NCBI GenBank assembly: GCA_903813345.2
Contig: CAIIXF020000011.1
Location: 30,992,166 to 31,056,165, forward strand
Direction of reading: 5' to 3'
DNA length: 64,000 bases
DNA from: Owenia fusiformis
Taxonomy: Eukaryota > Annelida > Polychaeta > Sabellida > Oweniidae
Positions 29,901-44,900 of the stretch are shown piece by piece. Position 1 is the first letter of the stretch; every line of letters begins with the position of its first letter. The position numbers were made by a program, and so were the translations under genes. The notes below the pieces were generated by a model. The model had not been told where the DNA came from and did no database searches. It was given only the letters and a program-made list of their open reading frames with translations.

Positions 29901-32900
29901 ATCAAGTCAATCATTTGAAAAAATGTATTTTCCAAATTTTTGATAAAGGCCTTTTATAATATTAATCATTTAACATTTAATAGTCTTGTTTCTATAAGGT
30001 CAATATCTAAGGTCTCTGGTTGATTACCGGCTGTCACCTTAGGGCAGATGATAATATATTGTCATATTGGAAGACAGGTAGTTATACAGAAAGTAATTAC
30101 CACCTGTATTTGGTCTTTATGATAATTGTATTGTCCAGTGTTTATTACAGTATTAATTGCTATTAATAGGGTCAGTTTTCAATATTAATTGCAATAGATA
30201 TCCAAATTTACCAGTATATGTGACTTAGATAGATATTAAATTTTTTGTACAAGTGATGCTTGCACTTTAACTATTCCAGTCTCTAGAGCATATTAGTGTT
30301 ACATGATTTATTTGCACCCCCCACTTGAATTGAAACATTCCTTTGAAATAAGCAGAGGCTTCATGTACTTGACTAGTAGAGGCTTCTACCAGTTTAAAAT
30401 TCACTTACTGTTTATCAAGATTATACTACCCCCACTACAGTATGGATAAAATCCCCAAGTCATGTACCGGTCAGTCTGAATGTTCATCATTTCAAACATT
30501 ATTTCATAGATGCATATTTATTCATGACATCAACCATATTTCTATTCCTGTCTCATGATCCATTTTAATGTAGCAAATCCTGATCCTCTTACAGTAAGCC
30601 CCAGTGATTATTTGCCTTCAGTATTAAGGACAGGTTCATGTTTAACATTGGTGGACTACAAATTTGGAAAGTTTAAAGGCTCTTATGCAACGAACAGTAG
30701 CCTATTCTGTAAGCTCATGACTTAAAGCCACTGGTAATTGTTCAAAATTAGTGTGTCTAAAAGTGGACTCAGTTATATTCATATTTGAAAATTTTATTTT
30801 TAAAAGTCTCAATTTTACCATGTCATACCTTAATATTCTGAAAGTCTAACCATTCTGACTTTTTACCTTGATAACAGTTTGATTTCCAAGGTTGTTTGAT
30901 AATAAAAGGAGAAAGGAGATATCTCCAAGTTTTAATCCAAATCGATATAGACATTTCTGCATCTCAAATCTTCAACTCCCACATTTAATCAGATATCTAG
31001 ATTATCTGATTAAGATAATTAATTGTCTGTTATGAATTAGGATTATAAGATAACTTTGGCATTTTTAAGAGATTAAACCTTCCATAAGTTTACATATGTA
31101 CTGTTTTTCAGTAACTTAAATTATGTGTTAAGAAAGTAAGGAATGGATTAAAAATTTTGTTTTGTTTTACAGGTTTTATATGTCACCTGTACCCCTACCA
31201 CAGTCAGCAATACAACTGCCATATCTATATCCTGGGATGCGTCATCTTATAAATTAGACATTTACAACTACACAGTCAAATATGACTTGGTGGGAGCATC
31301 AACTTTAGACAATATAATCATAATTGAAACGGGAGATTTAAAAGATGAACAATTAATTGAGATTTCACCACTTTCACCAGGAGAGCTCTTCAAAATAGAA
31401 GTATATGCACAATATAAAAATGGCAGTAATGCTTTATTGTATACCTTGGAGAAAGCAACAAGTAAGTATAAATGAGCTGAATATTATATCTAGGATACTC
31501 TTAATTATGTCTGAAATGAAAAGTAATGGAAAATGATGGCGATAAGTTATACAAGAGTTCATAGTTTCCACTTAACAAATGCGTTGGTGGCAAAATAAGT
31601 GGGAGTTAAAATTGAAAACAGTGTTTTCATTGTTTCATTAGATTTTATCTAGTTTCAACATATCTTCATACCTCTATTTTGTAGGTAGTTGAAGCTGATA
31701 AATTCTTTGAGGGGAGTGAACATAACTCCCTCTGCTGCTGTATAAGATGTGCAAATCGACATGTATATTGCAAAATAATTAGGGAACCAACTTGTCCATA
31801 ACTAAACATAGATTTATACTAATATGCTAACATACACAAAATTATTAAATATTTTTCTTTCAGATAACCTAAGATGTCCATCTTCATTCTTATTAGTCTA
31901 GATATCTTAATTTTGAATAAATACTTTTTTTAAATCTTCAATAATATTCCAGAGCCTGTTTCCCCATTACTAGTCACCTTGGTAACAGTCTCTACTGACA
32001 ATGCTATGTTGTCATGGCAACCAGGAAACTCAAATACTACATTCAGAATTACAGTTCGAAATCAAGACAGAAATGTTATTGATTATCTGAATACAACATC
32101 AAGTTTTCTAGACCTGACCCAGTTGGTACCAGGGATGTCATATACTGTTGAGATTTCTTCTGAAAGTTATGGAGAAATTAGTGAAGTTGTAGCTATCTCT
32201 ATGGCAACAAGTAGGTGCTTAATAGGTTGTTGTTCAATGTTGTGATGTCTGTATTTCCTGGCTAATTTTTCAGAATTTTTATTTACCTGTTATATGTAAA
32301 ACCATATGCTAAGTGAAAAGATGAGAGTTAGTGATACATGAAGTTGTGAATTATTTTGAGTGCAACAAAGCACTGTCAGACTTTCCCCTTCTGATGATTT
32401 TGTTCATTGAGCAATTGATACATGGCCCCTCATATGACATATCCTGATATGTTACATTTGATTAACAAAGTAAATGATTACAAACACTTGTTTTTATAAA
32501 CCTTTAATTAATTAGCTGAAAGGTTTAACTTAATAGACTCATGTAATGCAATGGTTTTCTATGGAGTAATCCAGCCCTGAGTATCTGTCTCAAAGTCACA
32601 GTGGAAAAATATTGTTAGGATGTGTTGTTGCACAGACATGAGTTGGAAAATGGAGGTCTAGTTGTACATGTACAGGTCTCTCAGTACGTTCAGAAATGTT
32701 GTTAAGGTTATCAAACCCATTAAGTGGTGGATATTGGCAAAAAATGACCCATACCTAATTAGACCATGTATAACCCTGGTGAGACTTTTGTGTGGAAACT
32801 CATCTGCCACTCATTTGTGAAATATATAAAGATAGTGAGACATGTCTACTTTGTCATAGGGCAGTGCAGACTCTGCAACACTTATTATTTCACTGCCAGG

Positions 32901-35900
32901 CAGTTGAGCATTTACGTCATCAATTAAACAACATTATTGAGAACAGTAACCTATATGGCACTGATTTAGAAAAGATAAGACTTATCCTGGACAGTAGTCA
33001 GTTTGGAGATAGGGACTGTCTATTAATATTGAGGACAATACATGCTATCTATGAAATGCACAGGGATGCATTAAAGCAATCATCGAACCCAAGGGCATAT
33101 AAGTATATGTTCTGTACACCACCACCACCCTTTACTATCACTGTAAAATTGTAATATTGTTTTACTTAACTTAATATATACCAGTATATGTATTTGTATG
33201 ATCAATTTATGGTCCAAATAAAGAAACATAAACATAAACAAAACTAAATGTCACCTGCATGAGATTCAGTAAAAAAGAACCTAGTGAGGTCATAAGAAAA
33301 AACTTTAACTTCATGAACTTTATCCGTAATCTGATCAGTTTTAGCACTAAACATGAGAATATTACTTCATGCTTCAGTTTCATTTTTAAAGAAGAGTCAT
33401 GTGTAATTTTACATTTGGTTCACACTATATATATATATATATATATTATTTATTATATCATTGAAATGTTTCTCGCTTTCTCATTGGATAAGAACCGATC
33501 ACATGATTAAAAATATTAGGGTGTATTTCATTGTTTCCTGCAGTCTCCAGCCGCAGCCTCGTTTTCAACTGTATATTCCACGATGTATATACCACGGTAG
33601 AAAGTCCCGGATGTTATGTTTTTGTTATGATTCACAACAATATTGTGGAAAATACCTGGATATGCACGGCAACAAAACTTCATTGCTATGACGTCACAGC
33701 TTATATTTGTAGTATGAGCATGGGTACTCATAGCAATTGTGCATCCGTTGCCATGTTCTTGATGTTTATAAACCAGTGACGTCACAAGTCATCTTTCACG
33801 TGTGACTTTTGAGGATGAAAGATGGTAATATCTTGCATCTAAGAGTGGCTGTAGTAAGAGTGGTTATTCTGATGAGCACAATATGTATTGTATCTATGTA
33901 TTAAATGGTTAAAAGAAATACAATTAATTTATAGAAGATTCAAATGATTTAATAAATCAAATATTCCATTCTATTTTCGGTGAATACATGTTCATCTTTC
34001 CCTCAGGTGTATTTCCCTTGCCCTTCGGGCTGCGGGAAATATACTTAAGAAAAGATGAACATGTATTCACCCCAATAGAATGGAATATTTGGTATACATA
34101 TATATTAAACGACAATGGATCACCCGTAGTTGATATATTTACACCCCACTGGTTTTGAATGTATATTTACATACTGTATTATAAGTAAAAATAAATCAAT
34201 TATAAGTGCACTGTATCTGTATGCCAAATAATATGACCATCATCAATGTGAAAGTAATTCAGTTTTGTTATCTGTTCATTTTTTTGTTATTAGCCATCTG
34301 CACTGCCAATCTATTTCACATTTTCTTTAATTCAAATACAAGATGGTTTAGTGAAGGTCTGAAGGGGTAGCAGGTTATAAAACAAGAGTGTTTTTAAATC
34401 AGAAGTAATTTAGAATTTTAGAATCGGCCTAGTTATAATGAATTAGTGAAGTTAGGATTTATATGTATAAGGTTAGGCTAGCTAGAATTATTAATTCTTG
34501 ACAAATTGGTTTTTCTAGAACCGCACCCTCCAGAGCATTTAATCATTGTCAGTTCTACATCAATGTAAATGTGGTTGCCATGGAAACAGGATGTTTCTAC
34601 CAACATTGATGGATTCATAATATTATATTATGAAGCCAGGTATACTCATATAAAACACCTGTTAATAATTGCATAGCATTAGGCCAGTTCTCTGATGGAA
34701 TTACATAGAGATGTGTCTAGAGCTGTGATTGCAGTTCTTAACACCTGGGATCTCATATCGTTACTCTGGTTACCATTAGCAACAATATAACAAGCAAATG
34801 TGTTTTCAATTTGGTTATTGGAGTAATAAGCAAGCATGTATTATATAGCAAGTTAGATGTATAGTAGTTTATGATTTGTCATAAATGATATAGACTTTGA
34901 TGATATAGACAGATACGGACAGTTAAGGTTTTTTAAGATCTGGGGGGGTGTCATTTTACCAGATATTATATTATAGATTTTTCTCAGCAAAACCATGTTG
35001 CATATAACAAATGTAAACGGCTGTATTTTATTAGTCTCGTGAAGATGTGATGTGATGTCAGTGAGTCTTCAAACTGTATTTTGACAGTCTTCCTTCATAA
35101 TTCATATCTGAACATCTCATGAAGCCCATAAAAACGCCTGTAGTCATGTAATTGTATCTTGATCATCTTCCTTTCTCATCACTTTTAATGGTTGTTGTAT
35201 CCAAAGTATTACATAATCTGATTATAAAAACAGTATTTTATATCCTACATCAATTGTCAAATCTTATGCTTGTGCTCCGGTCTCAATTGTTGCATGCATG
35301 TATGTTATCTCCAAATTCAAAATTCTCCCTCTCCTATGCAACGTTACTGTAGACTAGTAGCTTTAAAGTATTGTTTCTCCATGTCTAAAGGTTCACGAAA
35401 TGAAAAGTATTTACTTTATAATTGTCCTTATGCTTCGTTTTGGAAGTTTAAAATAATATGTCATTATTTTATTATTATAATATATATAATTATTTTTATT
35501 CATTTTATGTTATTTTTAAGAAGGATAGGATTACTCATATAAACACTTTGATACTCTATTGATTAATCAAAGTTCTTATTCTAATTTTAGAACCCTTGCC
35601 CCCAATTCAAGCACTTTTGACAGATGGCAGCACCTCATCAGTTCAGTTGTCATGGCAACAAATCCGGAGCAGCATCATTGACCATTTTATTGTTGAATAC
35701 TTCATTGTTGACAGTAATAAGACACTGTCAGTTGATACAAGTGTCTCTAAAGCTGTTGTGAATGTGTCAAATGCAGTGTTGAATGTGTCTGCCAACACGG
35801 ACACAATCAACTATAATTTGACTAATCTTAGACCAGGATTCTGTTACAGGATATGCATTTATGGAATTAGCAATGGGATGCAGAGTGATCCGGTGACGCT

Positions 35901-38900
35901 TGATTTTCTTCCATGTATGCAAATGTTTCATTATTTATCATAGATACTAGTATTCCGTAATTCCGCGGCGTGGACGGAATTTGACAAAACTTCAATTTTT
36001 TGCAGAATCCCTGATTTTCATGAAAATCCCGCGGAATTACCAGAATTTCCAGAAATTTCATATTTTACGATCTCCTACCTTTGCGGGGTATTTGAAGAGT
36101 GTTTATGTCCAACAATCAATCATTATTGAGTACAAGTACGATTTCACCGTGAAATTCAACATTCTATCACGTTTAAATTCGCTAAAGCGAGTTCGCTAAT
36201 GACGCGCAGTTCTTACCTAGAAAGTAGCTGACTTCCGTTTCCGTTGCTACGTCAATTTTCATCGTTTTAAAAGATTGCAGAATTTGGACTTTTTTGAAAA
36301 TTTGTGCAGAATTTCGATTTTCTCCTTGCAGAATTTGCTTTTTTTCTTGCAGAATTTTTTGCAGAATTTTGTTTATAGGTATTGTCATGTGGACTGTTGG
36401 AGATATAAAGTTTTGCAATGGAAATATTAATATTTAATAATGTTTATGTCTGATATACATTTTAATAAACTTCACTTCCCCTTTATATAATGTGCATTGA
36501 ATTTGCAATAGATATGAAATTATTATACAGCAGAATTGCTATCCTCATATTCCATTCGCACTTACATATTATATTACCTTATTACCCTGGCATAAAATAT
36601 GACTTAAAATGTCATCCTTAAATTCTTTTTAAACCACAAGCAAAATATATTTTAAAATTGTGACTTTTTATAAAGTTTTCCTCATTTTATATGTTTGCAT
36701 CCATGCACTTCCAACTGTTTTGATAAGTCCTGAGTCTTGTCCAGTTCTGTGATTTGATGCGGGCTGCTATTTTGTTATGTCCGTTCCATCAATGGGTTTA
36801 TACTCACATAATATAATATGTTACTTCTTTATTGGCCAGGATGAATACATTTGTATTTTCTACACCATTTGTTCAATCTTACATGTGCTAAAAAAATTAT
36901 TCAAAATTGGCTGACTAGTATAGAAAGAATAGAGTAGACAGCATTTGGAAATAAATATTTACTGTACATGATATAAACTTGTATCTCCATTAGCTTATAG
37001 AACCTGTGTTTAAGAGAAAACTCTAACCTTGAACTGTAGAGAGGTCGACACAACTTAGTCATCTTTCAAATCGTTCCTAACCCTCTGAAAATATTGAAAA
37101 ATCTTGAAAGTTCATGTGTTTACTTATTGCGTGCAATGAAACCTGTAAAGTGGAACACTGGCTCTAGAAGTATAACACCTCTGTCAATAGAATACTTAAT
37201 AGAGTCCAAAGTACGACTGACTCAATGTTAAATGAACATCTATAAGTGGAACACCTCACAAGTGGAGCACTTTTAGAGTTCACTTAGACAGGTTTTACAG
37301 TAATTCGTTTAATTAGTTTTTAATTGTTTGTTCTTTATTTTTAGCACCTTTGCCACCAACTAACTTCACATTGCTCAACTTCACTTCAGCCAGCATCCTG
37401 TTGTCATGGCAACCAGGAAATGGAGGCAGAGTGGATTATTTTATCATCAACTACTCCCCAAGTGATATAATCAATTTTAACACTACTAACTTCACTAATA
37501 CCCTCAATGTGACAGTGTCACCAAGGAGTCAGAATGTGTCATCAAGAGATACATTCAATCAGGAAGTGTCTAATTTGACACCTGGAGTAAATTATTCTGT
37601 GACACTATTCGCTGTCAGTTATGGTATCCATAGTAACCATGTGGAGATATTCGCAGTTACAAGTATGCATATTTCTCATATCAATTAAGTAATGCCGATA
37701 TACATGTTGATGGCTTTGATTGTCCAACTTCAGAACTCATTTGTTGTATATTTTAATAATGTCAATTTCAAGAATGCTTTTATTGTTGTTTACAGCAATT
37801 ATGTCCAGTGGTAAAAATAACAAAAATGATACCTTTCCTTCCAGTAGAATATGTTTTTTTGATTTTTATTTAACCTCTCCCTTCTTTTAACAGAAATCAG
37901 GCAAAAAATCCTGTTAGACTAATATTAAACAAATACTGGATGACCATGAGGTGGATATGCCAGAATACCTATCCGAGGAAAAAATACTAGGCGAGGCGAA
38001 GCCGAGCCTAGTATTTCTTTTCGAGGATAGGTATTCTGGCATATCCACCTCATGGTCATCCAGTATTTATTTTATTATGCACCTCCTTTTAGAAATACTT
38101 TATTTTAAAGAATGGGTCTACTAAAACAGAAGCCGAGCCTATACTCTAAAATCCGATGTTCGACAATCAAATATTCCATTTATTCTCTCATTTGGCCTTA
38201 TTCTTAAGTATTCCCTCCATATCTAATAAGTTTAGCCGATCCCTTATCTAGCGCCGCCTACCTTTTGTCGGTTAATCACAGGGAATTGAATAGAAATCCC
38301 CTTCTCTCATATCACGCAAATCATTTCTCCCTCGCATTCGTCTCAAATTCAACATGGAAGAGATTCTAAGAAAATGACGTCATCGACAATTGGACTTGTT
38401 GAAATTATTTTTTTCGAGGATAGGTATTCTGGTATACGGGATGGTTGGAGATCTCGTTGCTTCAATACTGGATAGAACGAGATCTTGCTGCCACGTATGG
38501 CAATAGACCCTGCAGCTCTTAACCAATCAGATTTAAGTATTTTAATGAGGTGCATAATAATATGAAATACTAGTCGCAAATATAATCTACACGTATGATG
38601 AAATATGTGCTAATCTGTTTTTGCTTCAGAATGATCACACTTTTTGATTAGATATATATTTTATGTTGTTTGCTTATTTTCAAACAAACATTCATATAAG
38701 ACTAAGATTGGAAATTCTGATGGCTTGAAGCTAGATTGAAAAGAATGTTGGGATGGGGATGGGGCATTATATATTGCTTTGATGCAGGTTTATATTAAAC
38801 CATAATGCAGTATTTTCCCCTGGTCTTCATATTTCAAATGGCTGCAAAACGCTCATAATTCAGAAACAAATTTACGTCAAAACAAGCCTATTTTCATGTT

Positions 38901-41900
38901 TTCTCATTGCAAGTAGGTGCAAATAGATTCTACATTGGTGCAAGCCTGTTTTTAAAAAAATTCAAATAGGCGCAGCATCCATTTTCTATGAAGTTGGGGA
39001 GATACTGTGTAATGATATTGTGTATATGTGTACTAATACGTATACTTAATTGTTGTCTTTCTCATCTCTTCCAGTACCATTACCAGTGATATCTGTCACT
39101 TTGGTTTCTATAACAACAAATACAGCAGTGTTGTCTTGGCAACCAAATCCACTTAGTAACAACATTGAGTTTGAAATCAATGTCAGTGAATATTTCAATG
39201 AATTCAACACATCTGTATGGATTAGTGATATGACATCATCGAACAATTACACAGCCGAGGGCTTAAACCCTGGTCACACTTATACTGCACAAGTGAGAAC
39301 ATTTTCTCATGACGTGTTCAGTGACCCAAGTCTCAAATCATTAACAACTGGTAATTTTTATTGTCTTGGGAATCGGAATGGTTGTTGTTATGGTTACATA
39401 GTAGGGGACTAGATGAACATTTTGATATTGTCCAAAAATGTAATTACATTTCATATTTTCCTCCCTGTCCTCTAAAGATAGACACAATGATTATTTTTTC
39501 AAAAAATGTCATTTTTTGTTAATCATTTTATGTTGACAAAATTCCTCTCCAAAGGTAATCAATTACATTTTTGGGCATATATCACTTGCTCTTTTTTTAC
39601 CTTGTCCCTAAATAATTTGGATTTCGCATGTTGCCCTGCATTTTCTAACGTCACAGGTAAACAGGTTCAAATATTGGCCACTCTGACAATTTTTGGTTTA
39701 TATTGCACTAGTCTTATGGAATGGGTTTTGCATTAAACTCAAGAGAAATCTTTTTGTTACTAATTTATTGTTGATAGCTATTTTAAATTTATAGTTTTTA
39801 AATCAACAGATTATTTTGTGTCGGGCATCTCTTATTATATTTTTGGAGGGTCCCAAACAAAAACAACTCCAAATTATAGCATGCAAGATTTTATCTTGAA
39901 TGTGGTATTTGTATTTTAAAGATGTTGTGTTCTGTTTTTTGGAAATGGTTATCACATTTGGGATTGTTTTTTTATATGTTATGGTTTGATACCCCTGCAC
40001 TTTCCTTGCATATTACCCTGATCTATGTGTGTCTTTTATTTTAGTTACTTGTTCATACCCTGCATTTTTATAAATGTTTTCAGCTATTGCATAGTCCTAA
40101 ATGGCCCACCTCATTAATAATCTTGTATGCAAATCACCTTATGCTTTTGGCCTATAAGAGAGAGATTAAAGACCCTGTGATACCCAACTGTGTGCTCAAT
40201 GTTTGTAATATCAAATTCCTGTATCATCAAATCGGGGCTTAGCACACAGTATGATAGAATAGTAAAGGGCTGTTGTCTCTTGAAAAGTTCCTGCATTTTT
40301 GCATGTTTTGTCTGTTACCATATATGGTATATGCACAATTAAAATATTTGATGCATGGCGATGTGCACTTATTTGCATATTAGAACCATGCATTATTATG
40401 CATCTTGTATGAATTTTATATTAAATGAATTGTTGTCTCAGTAGAGAATCATGGAGAATTAGTAACATATATATATATATTTGACAATTGTCTCATGAAG
40501 GAGAAGCTGTCAATGACTTGAGTTGAGATATTTGAGTTAATGTTGCAGGAAAGTTAACTTTCAAATATGAATATTGAGATCATTCAGATTCAAATGTCAT
40601 AATTATTTCACCTATCTAATGAATAATTAGCAGCTAAATATTATCATACCAGAACAGCTTGTATTTCATTCACACTTAAATGTGTTACTGTTATCAATTT
40701 AATTAAAATCATGTCTAATCCTATCCTGTCCCTGTATATGTAAATCAGTCATATTATGTTTCATGTTTGGCCTGATCTTAATTGAAGATTTAAATGTAAT
40801 CGTATCCCAAATAACTTTATACTTGAGCATTGTCCTTCATATGATTTATATACTTTTTGTTTCAGTACCCCTACCAGCTGCTAGCTTTACCATACATAAT
40901 GTGACAACAACCACAATCCAGTTCTATACCAATATAGATGCCAGCAGCAAACAGGACTACTGGGACATCTTATATAAAGACTTAAGTGGGGGAACCAATA
41001 CTGAGAAGAGTTTAAACTCCACTGGGCCACTCCATACCCTGCCTGGTCTCCTGCCTGGGCATTGGTATAGGATCACTGCTGCAGCAGTCTCAAATGGAAT
41101 CAGAAGTACTGACAATACTGTCGAGCAAAATACAGGTACTGAGCACATGTTTTACCAAAAGGGCTCACAAAGATTTCTAGTTCATGTACTTTATATCTTC
41201 AAAGTATTATATATTTTGTCCATGAATATTGACATTTGTGATTTTAAGTTAGCACTGTGGATGACCTACCACAGAGTTAACCATGTTTATGTAGAGAAGT
41301 ACTCTTTAAATTGCTATAATTTTATCATTGTGACATGTATTCTACACCTTGGCATTTATGAGTATTAAGTATAAAACATAAAGCAGGCATAGTGATCCCA
41401 ATTAAATTTGAATTCAATAAAACAATATTTTTGAGGAAATCTTAAAGCAGTATTGCAAGTGATTTGCCAATGATAGAACATTTTGACAGTCCATTTTGCC
41501 TGAACAAAAATTTTCAATGTAAATTAGTTTTAAATTAATTCTATCTTCTTTGCAGTGCCCCTATCCCCTGTACTTGTGGCAGTATCTGCAGTGAATACAA
41601 CATTCGTATCTCTACAATGGGAACCAGGAACAGATAGTTTGCAGGTATATAGACTTTACTTGATACATACACATAAACCCTCCCAATCTAAAATTCTGAT
41701 TGGGTACTTAACCCTTACAAATATGTGCATCATATATGTTGAAATGAACTGTTACAAAAAGTAGAATGAGTCTGTAGTGTAGGTGAACCAGAAGTCCATA
41801 CTAGCGAGTCAAAAGTATCAAGTTTTCATTGTTGTTTAGTGTTTACCGTTAAAAGATATGCATATTAGATTTTATATTTGCGATATACAGTAACTTTAAA

Positions 41901-44900
41901 TGAAGAAGTATGCACATTATGAATTCTAAATATATTCTGGTGTATAATATTTTACCAAAATATTGAAATAAAACTATTTTTTTTAAAAACAAAAATAAAA
42001 GACATTGTGTTTTATTTCAGGATACTTATGAAGTGACATATGAGGGAGTCACTACCTGTTCAGGTCCAAGCACAACATGTCTCATAGACACCAGTTCATC
42101 TGCTGTATTCCCTCCAGGATATCTATTTACATTCAATGTATATAGTATAAAGGATGCTCAACGAAGTAGTCCCCTACAAGTACAACATAGTACTAGTAAG
42201 TATATAAAAATAACAACATTTATTCACAGTTACAACATGATTAATACAATAACAAGACATATAGTACATCATCAGGGATTTCATTAGAATTTTAGAATTT
42301 GTCATGAAATGTCGAATAAATGTAGATTCCTGTCTTTCCTTGTTGAGTGAAATATGTGTACTGTCCCCATTTACCACACATCCTAACTACATGTGTATCC
42401 CTCTCTGTTATACTAACCATATCTTTCATTTCAGAACCTATTCCACCTAGTAATATCACCATAGTAACCAACTCAAAAACATCATTAACTGTCTCCTGGG
42501 ATGAGCCTCAGGCAGAATTCCAGACCTATACTATCTCAGTGTCTCCATCTGTTACTATAACAACTGCATCTGTTGCTAAGGGCAGCACAAGGGAGACGGT
42601 ACTAAGTGATTTAGTTGCTGGGCAACATTACTTAGTGTCCATAGTAACTGTTAGTGGGAGTGAGGAGAGTGCCGCATACTCTAGATCCTATACAACAGGT
42701 CTGCTAATCTGTCTGTTGATTAAAATTAACATTGATCAATACATGTTGTTTATAACTTCCCTGGTCAAACCAATTTTCTGGCTATTTATGTGTATTTGTA
42801 TCAACCACTCGTTTAAATTATAGAGCTTGGGAAAACTTCTTGTCTCCTTGGTCTATTTACCTGTTATATTCAAGCAATAAACATATTTGTTCTGAACTGT
42901 TAAGAAAGACAATTTAAGTCAAAGAAGAAATATACAAACTAGTTTAAATAAAGAAAACACCTGTTCATTTTTTTGTGTTGATTTCAGAGCCACCTGCAGC
43001 CAAGAATCTCAAATCTGTCAGTTCAAAGGAGAGAGCCCTTGATTTACAATGGGAAGCCCCCACTGAAGCAGATGGAAATTTTGACAGATTCAAAGTCAAC
43101 TTAATGCCAGCTGATGGAGCAACCTATCCTATGTAAGGCTTACTTTGTGATTTTACGAAATTCATGGACTGATGTATTATTTAAATATTATACCTGTCAT
43201 TCTTTTCTTATAAATGTTTAAATATAGTCAATATTGATAATTTAAAAATGTACTGCTCATTTCCAGTAAGCTGCCATCTTTTAAGATTTTACTCAGGAAG
43301 TGATGTCATCGACTCTCAACTTCCATGACCTTGCATATAACAGTATAGGGAAGTAGCACAAAAGTGGTTCTTACTTTATGTGCAAAAATATTTTCAGAGT
43401 TTGTCAGCTTAGAATAATAGAAGAGACTTATAGAAGGATTAAATCATAGACAAAATTGAAAAAGAATGCACAGCTGGTTTTTGTAATTCTTAATAGCTCC
43501 TTATAATGTTATATGTAAAGTTGAGAGTCGATGACATCACTTCCTGAGTGAAATACTAAAAGATGGCAGCCTACTGGAATTCAGCACTACATCTTCAAGT
43601 GATCAATATTGACTATATTAAAACGTTTTCCCTGTTTTGCTAAATATGGAAAGTATATATATGGGTTATAGCTACCATATTAGGAGAAAATTGGTCTGGC
43701 CAGGAATGTTCCTTTAAGCTGACAAAATATAACAAATGTTCAAAGTACGATTTCAGATTCTTTATATTGAATGTTTGCATTCATTTCAGCCACCAAAAAG
43801 AGGTGACATACAGAGTGATCAAATTGTTTGAATGAGATTATTTTGTCACTGAAAAAAAAATGTGACACATTGTTACAGTCCTCATGGTTTTGGCATGCAT
43901 GTCTGTAACAATGGTTGTTACACTTTATGATTGTTGTGTTCTAGATATGTGAATAGTTCCATGCCTAATATCACATTAGAGGATCTCATTCCTGGGAAGC
44001 TATATACAGTGAGTGTATTGACCATCAGTGGGGAGGTAGAAAGTCAGCCACTATCCCAACAGTTCAGAACAGGTAAGATAAAGTACTATGTCTTAATGCA
44101 TTCACAATCTCTCAACCTCTTGTATTCTTTATTCATTCCCTTCTAGTAGGCAATCAGTGAATTCTCAGCAAGGTAGAGCTGGTCACTGTATCAGAATGAG
44201 TTTCCATGGATATATGTTTATTTATCTGATGGATAAATAGCTTGGTAGTCTAGTGTAGTTGATGTTTTGATTTGCAGTGCCTTTACCTGTGCGTTCCGAC
44301 AGTATTTTCCGACAGAATTATACAACAGAATCAGTTACTTTCACATGGACTGGCAATCCCAGCTCAGATCCAAATTCAGCCGTCCATGATGATATTTATG
44401 CTGCAACACTACTGACATCTGGTGGTGAAATTCAGGCCCAGAAAAATATTTCTGGTGATCGAATTGTGACTTTTGATGGGCTTAGTGCTGCAAGCCAATA
44501 CACATTCCAAATATCTGTATACAGTGGAGAGTTGGAGAGCTCCATACAAAATCGTACAGCCCTGACTGGTAAGTTGGTGTTTTTTATTAACTTATCAACA
44601 AATTCAGATCCCCTTGTTTCTAATATTCCCTGTTTTCATGCGCTCAAGTTTAGTCACATTAGCAAGATACTGGCATATTTGTGTCTGGAATGGAATAGAC
44701 ATACATTACTTTCGTAAATATAATACTGGAGTAACACATTGTACACAGCCTTATATTCATTTTACAGGTATCACATGTATACTGTATATAAGTGGTATTT
44801 AATCCGAGTGGTTTATTTTCCGAATGGTCAAATTTCATTATTTTCCTAATTTTGATTTTCCTAATGACAAGAAACCTCCCATTGGATAACATTATAAAGA

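Noticed and set aside
32690-33154. A further FN3 or zinc-finger gene
   Set aside because: The Cys/His knuckle and A-rich tail fit the 3' end of a dead non-LTR retrotransposon better.
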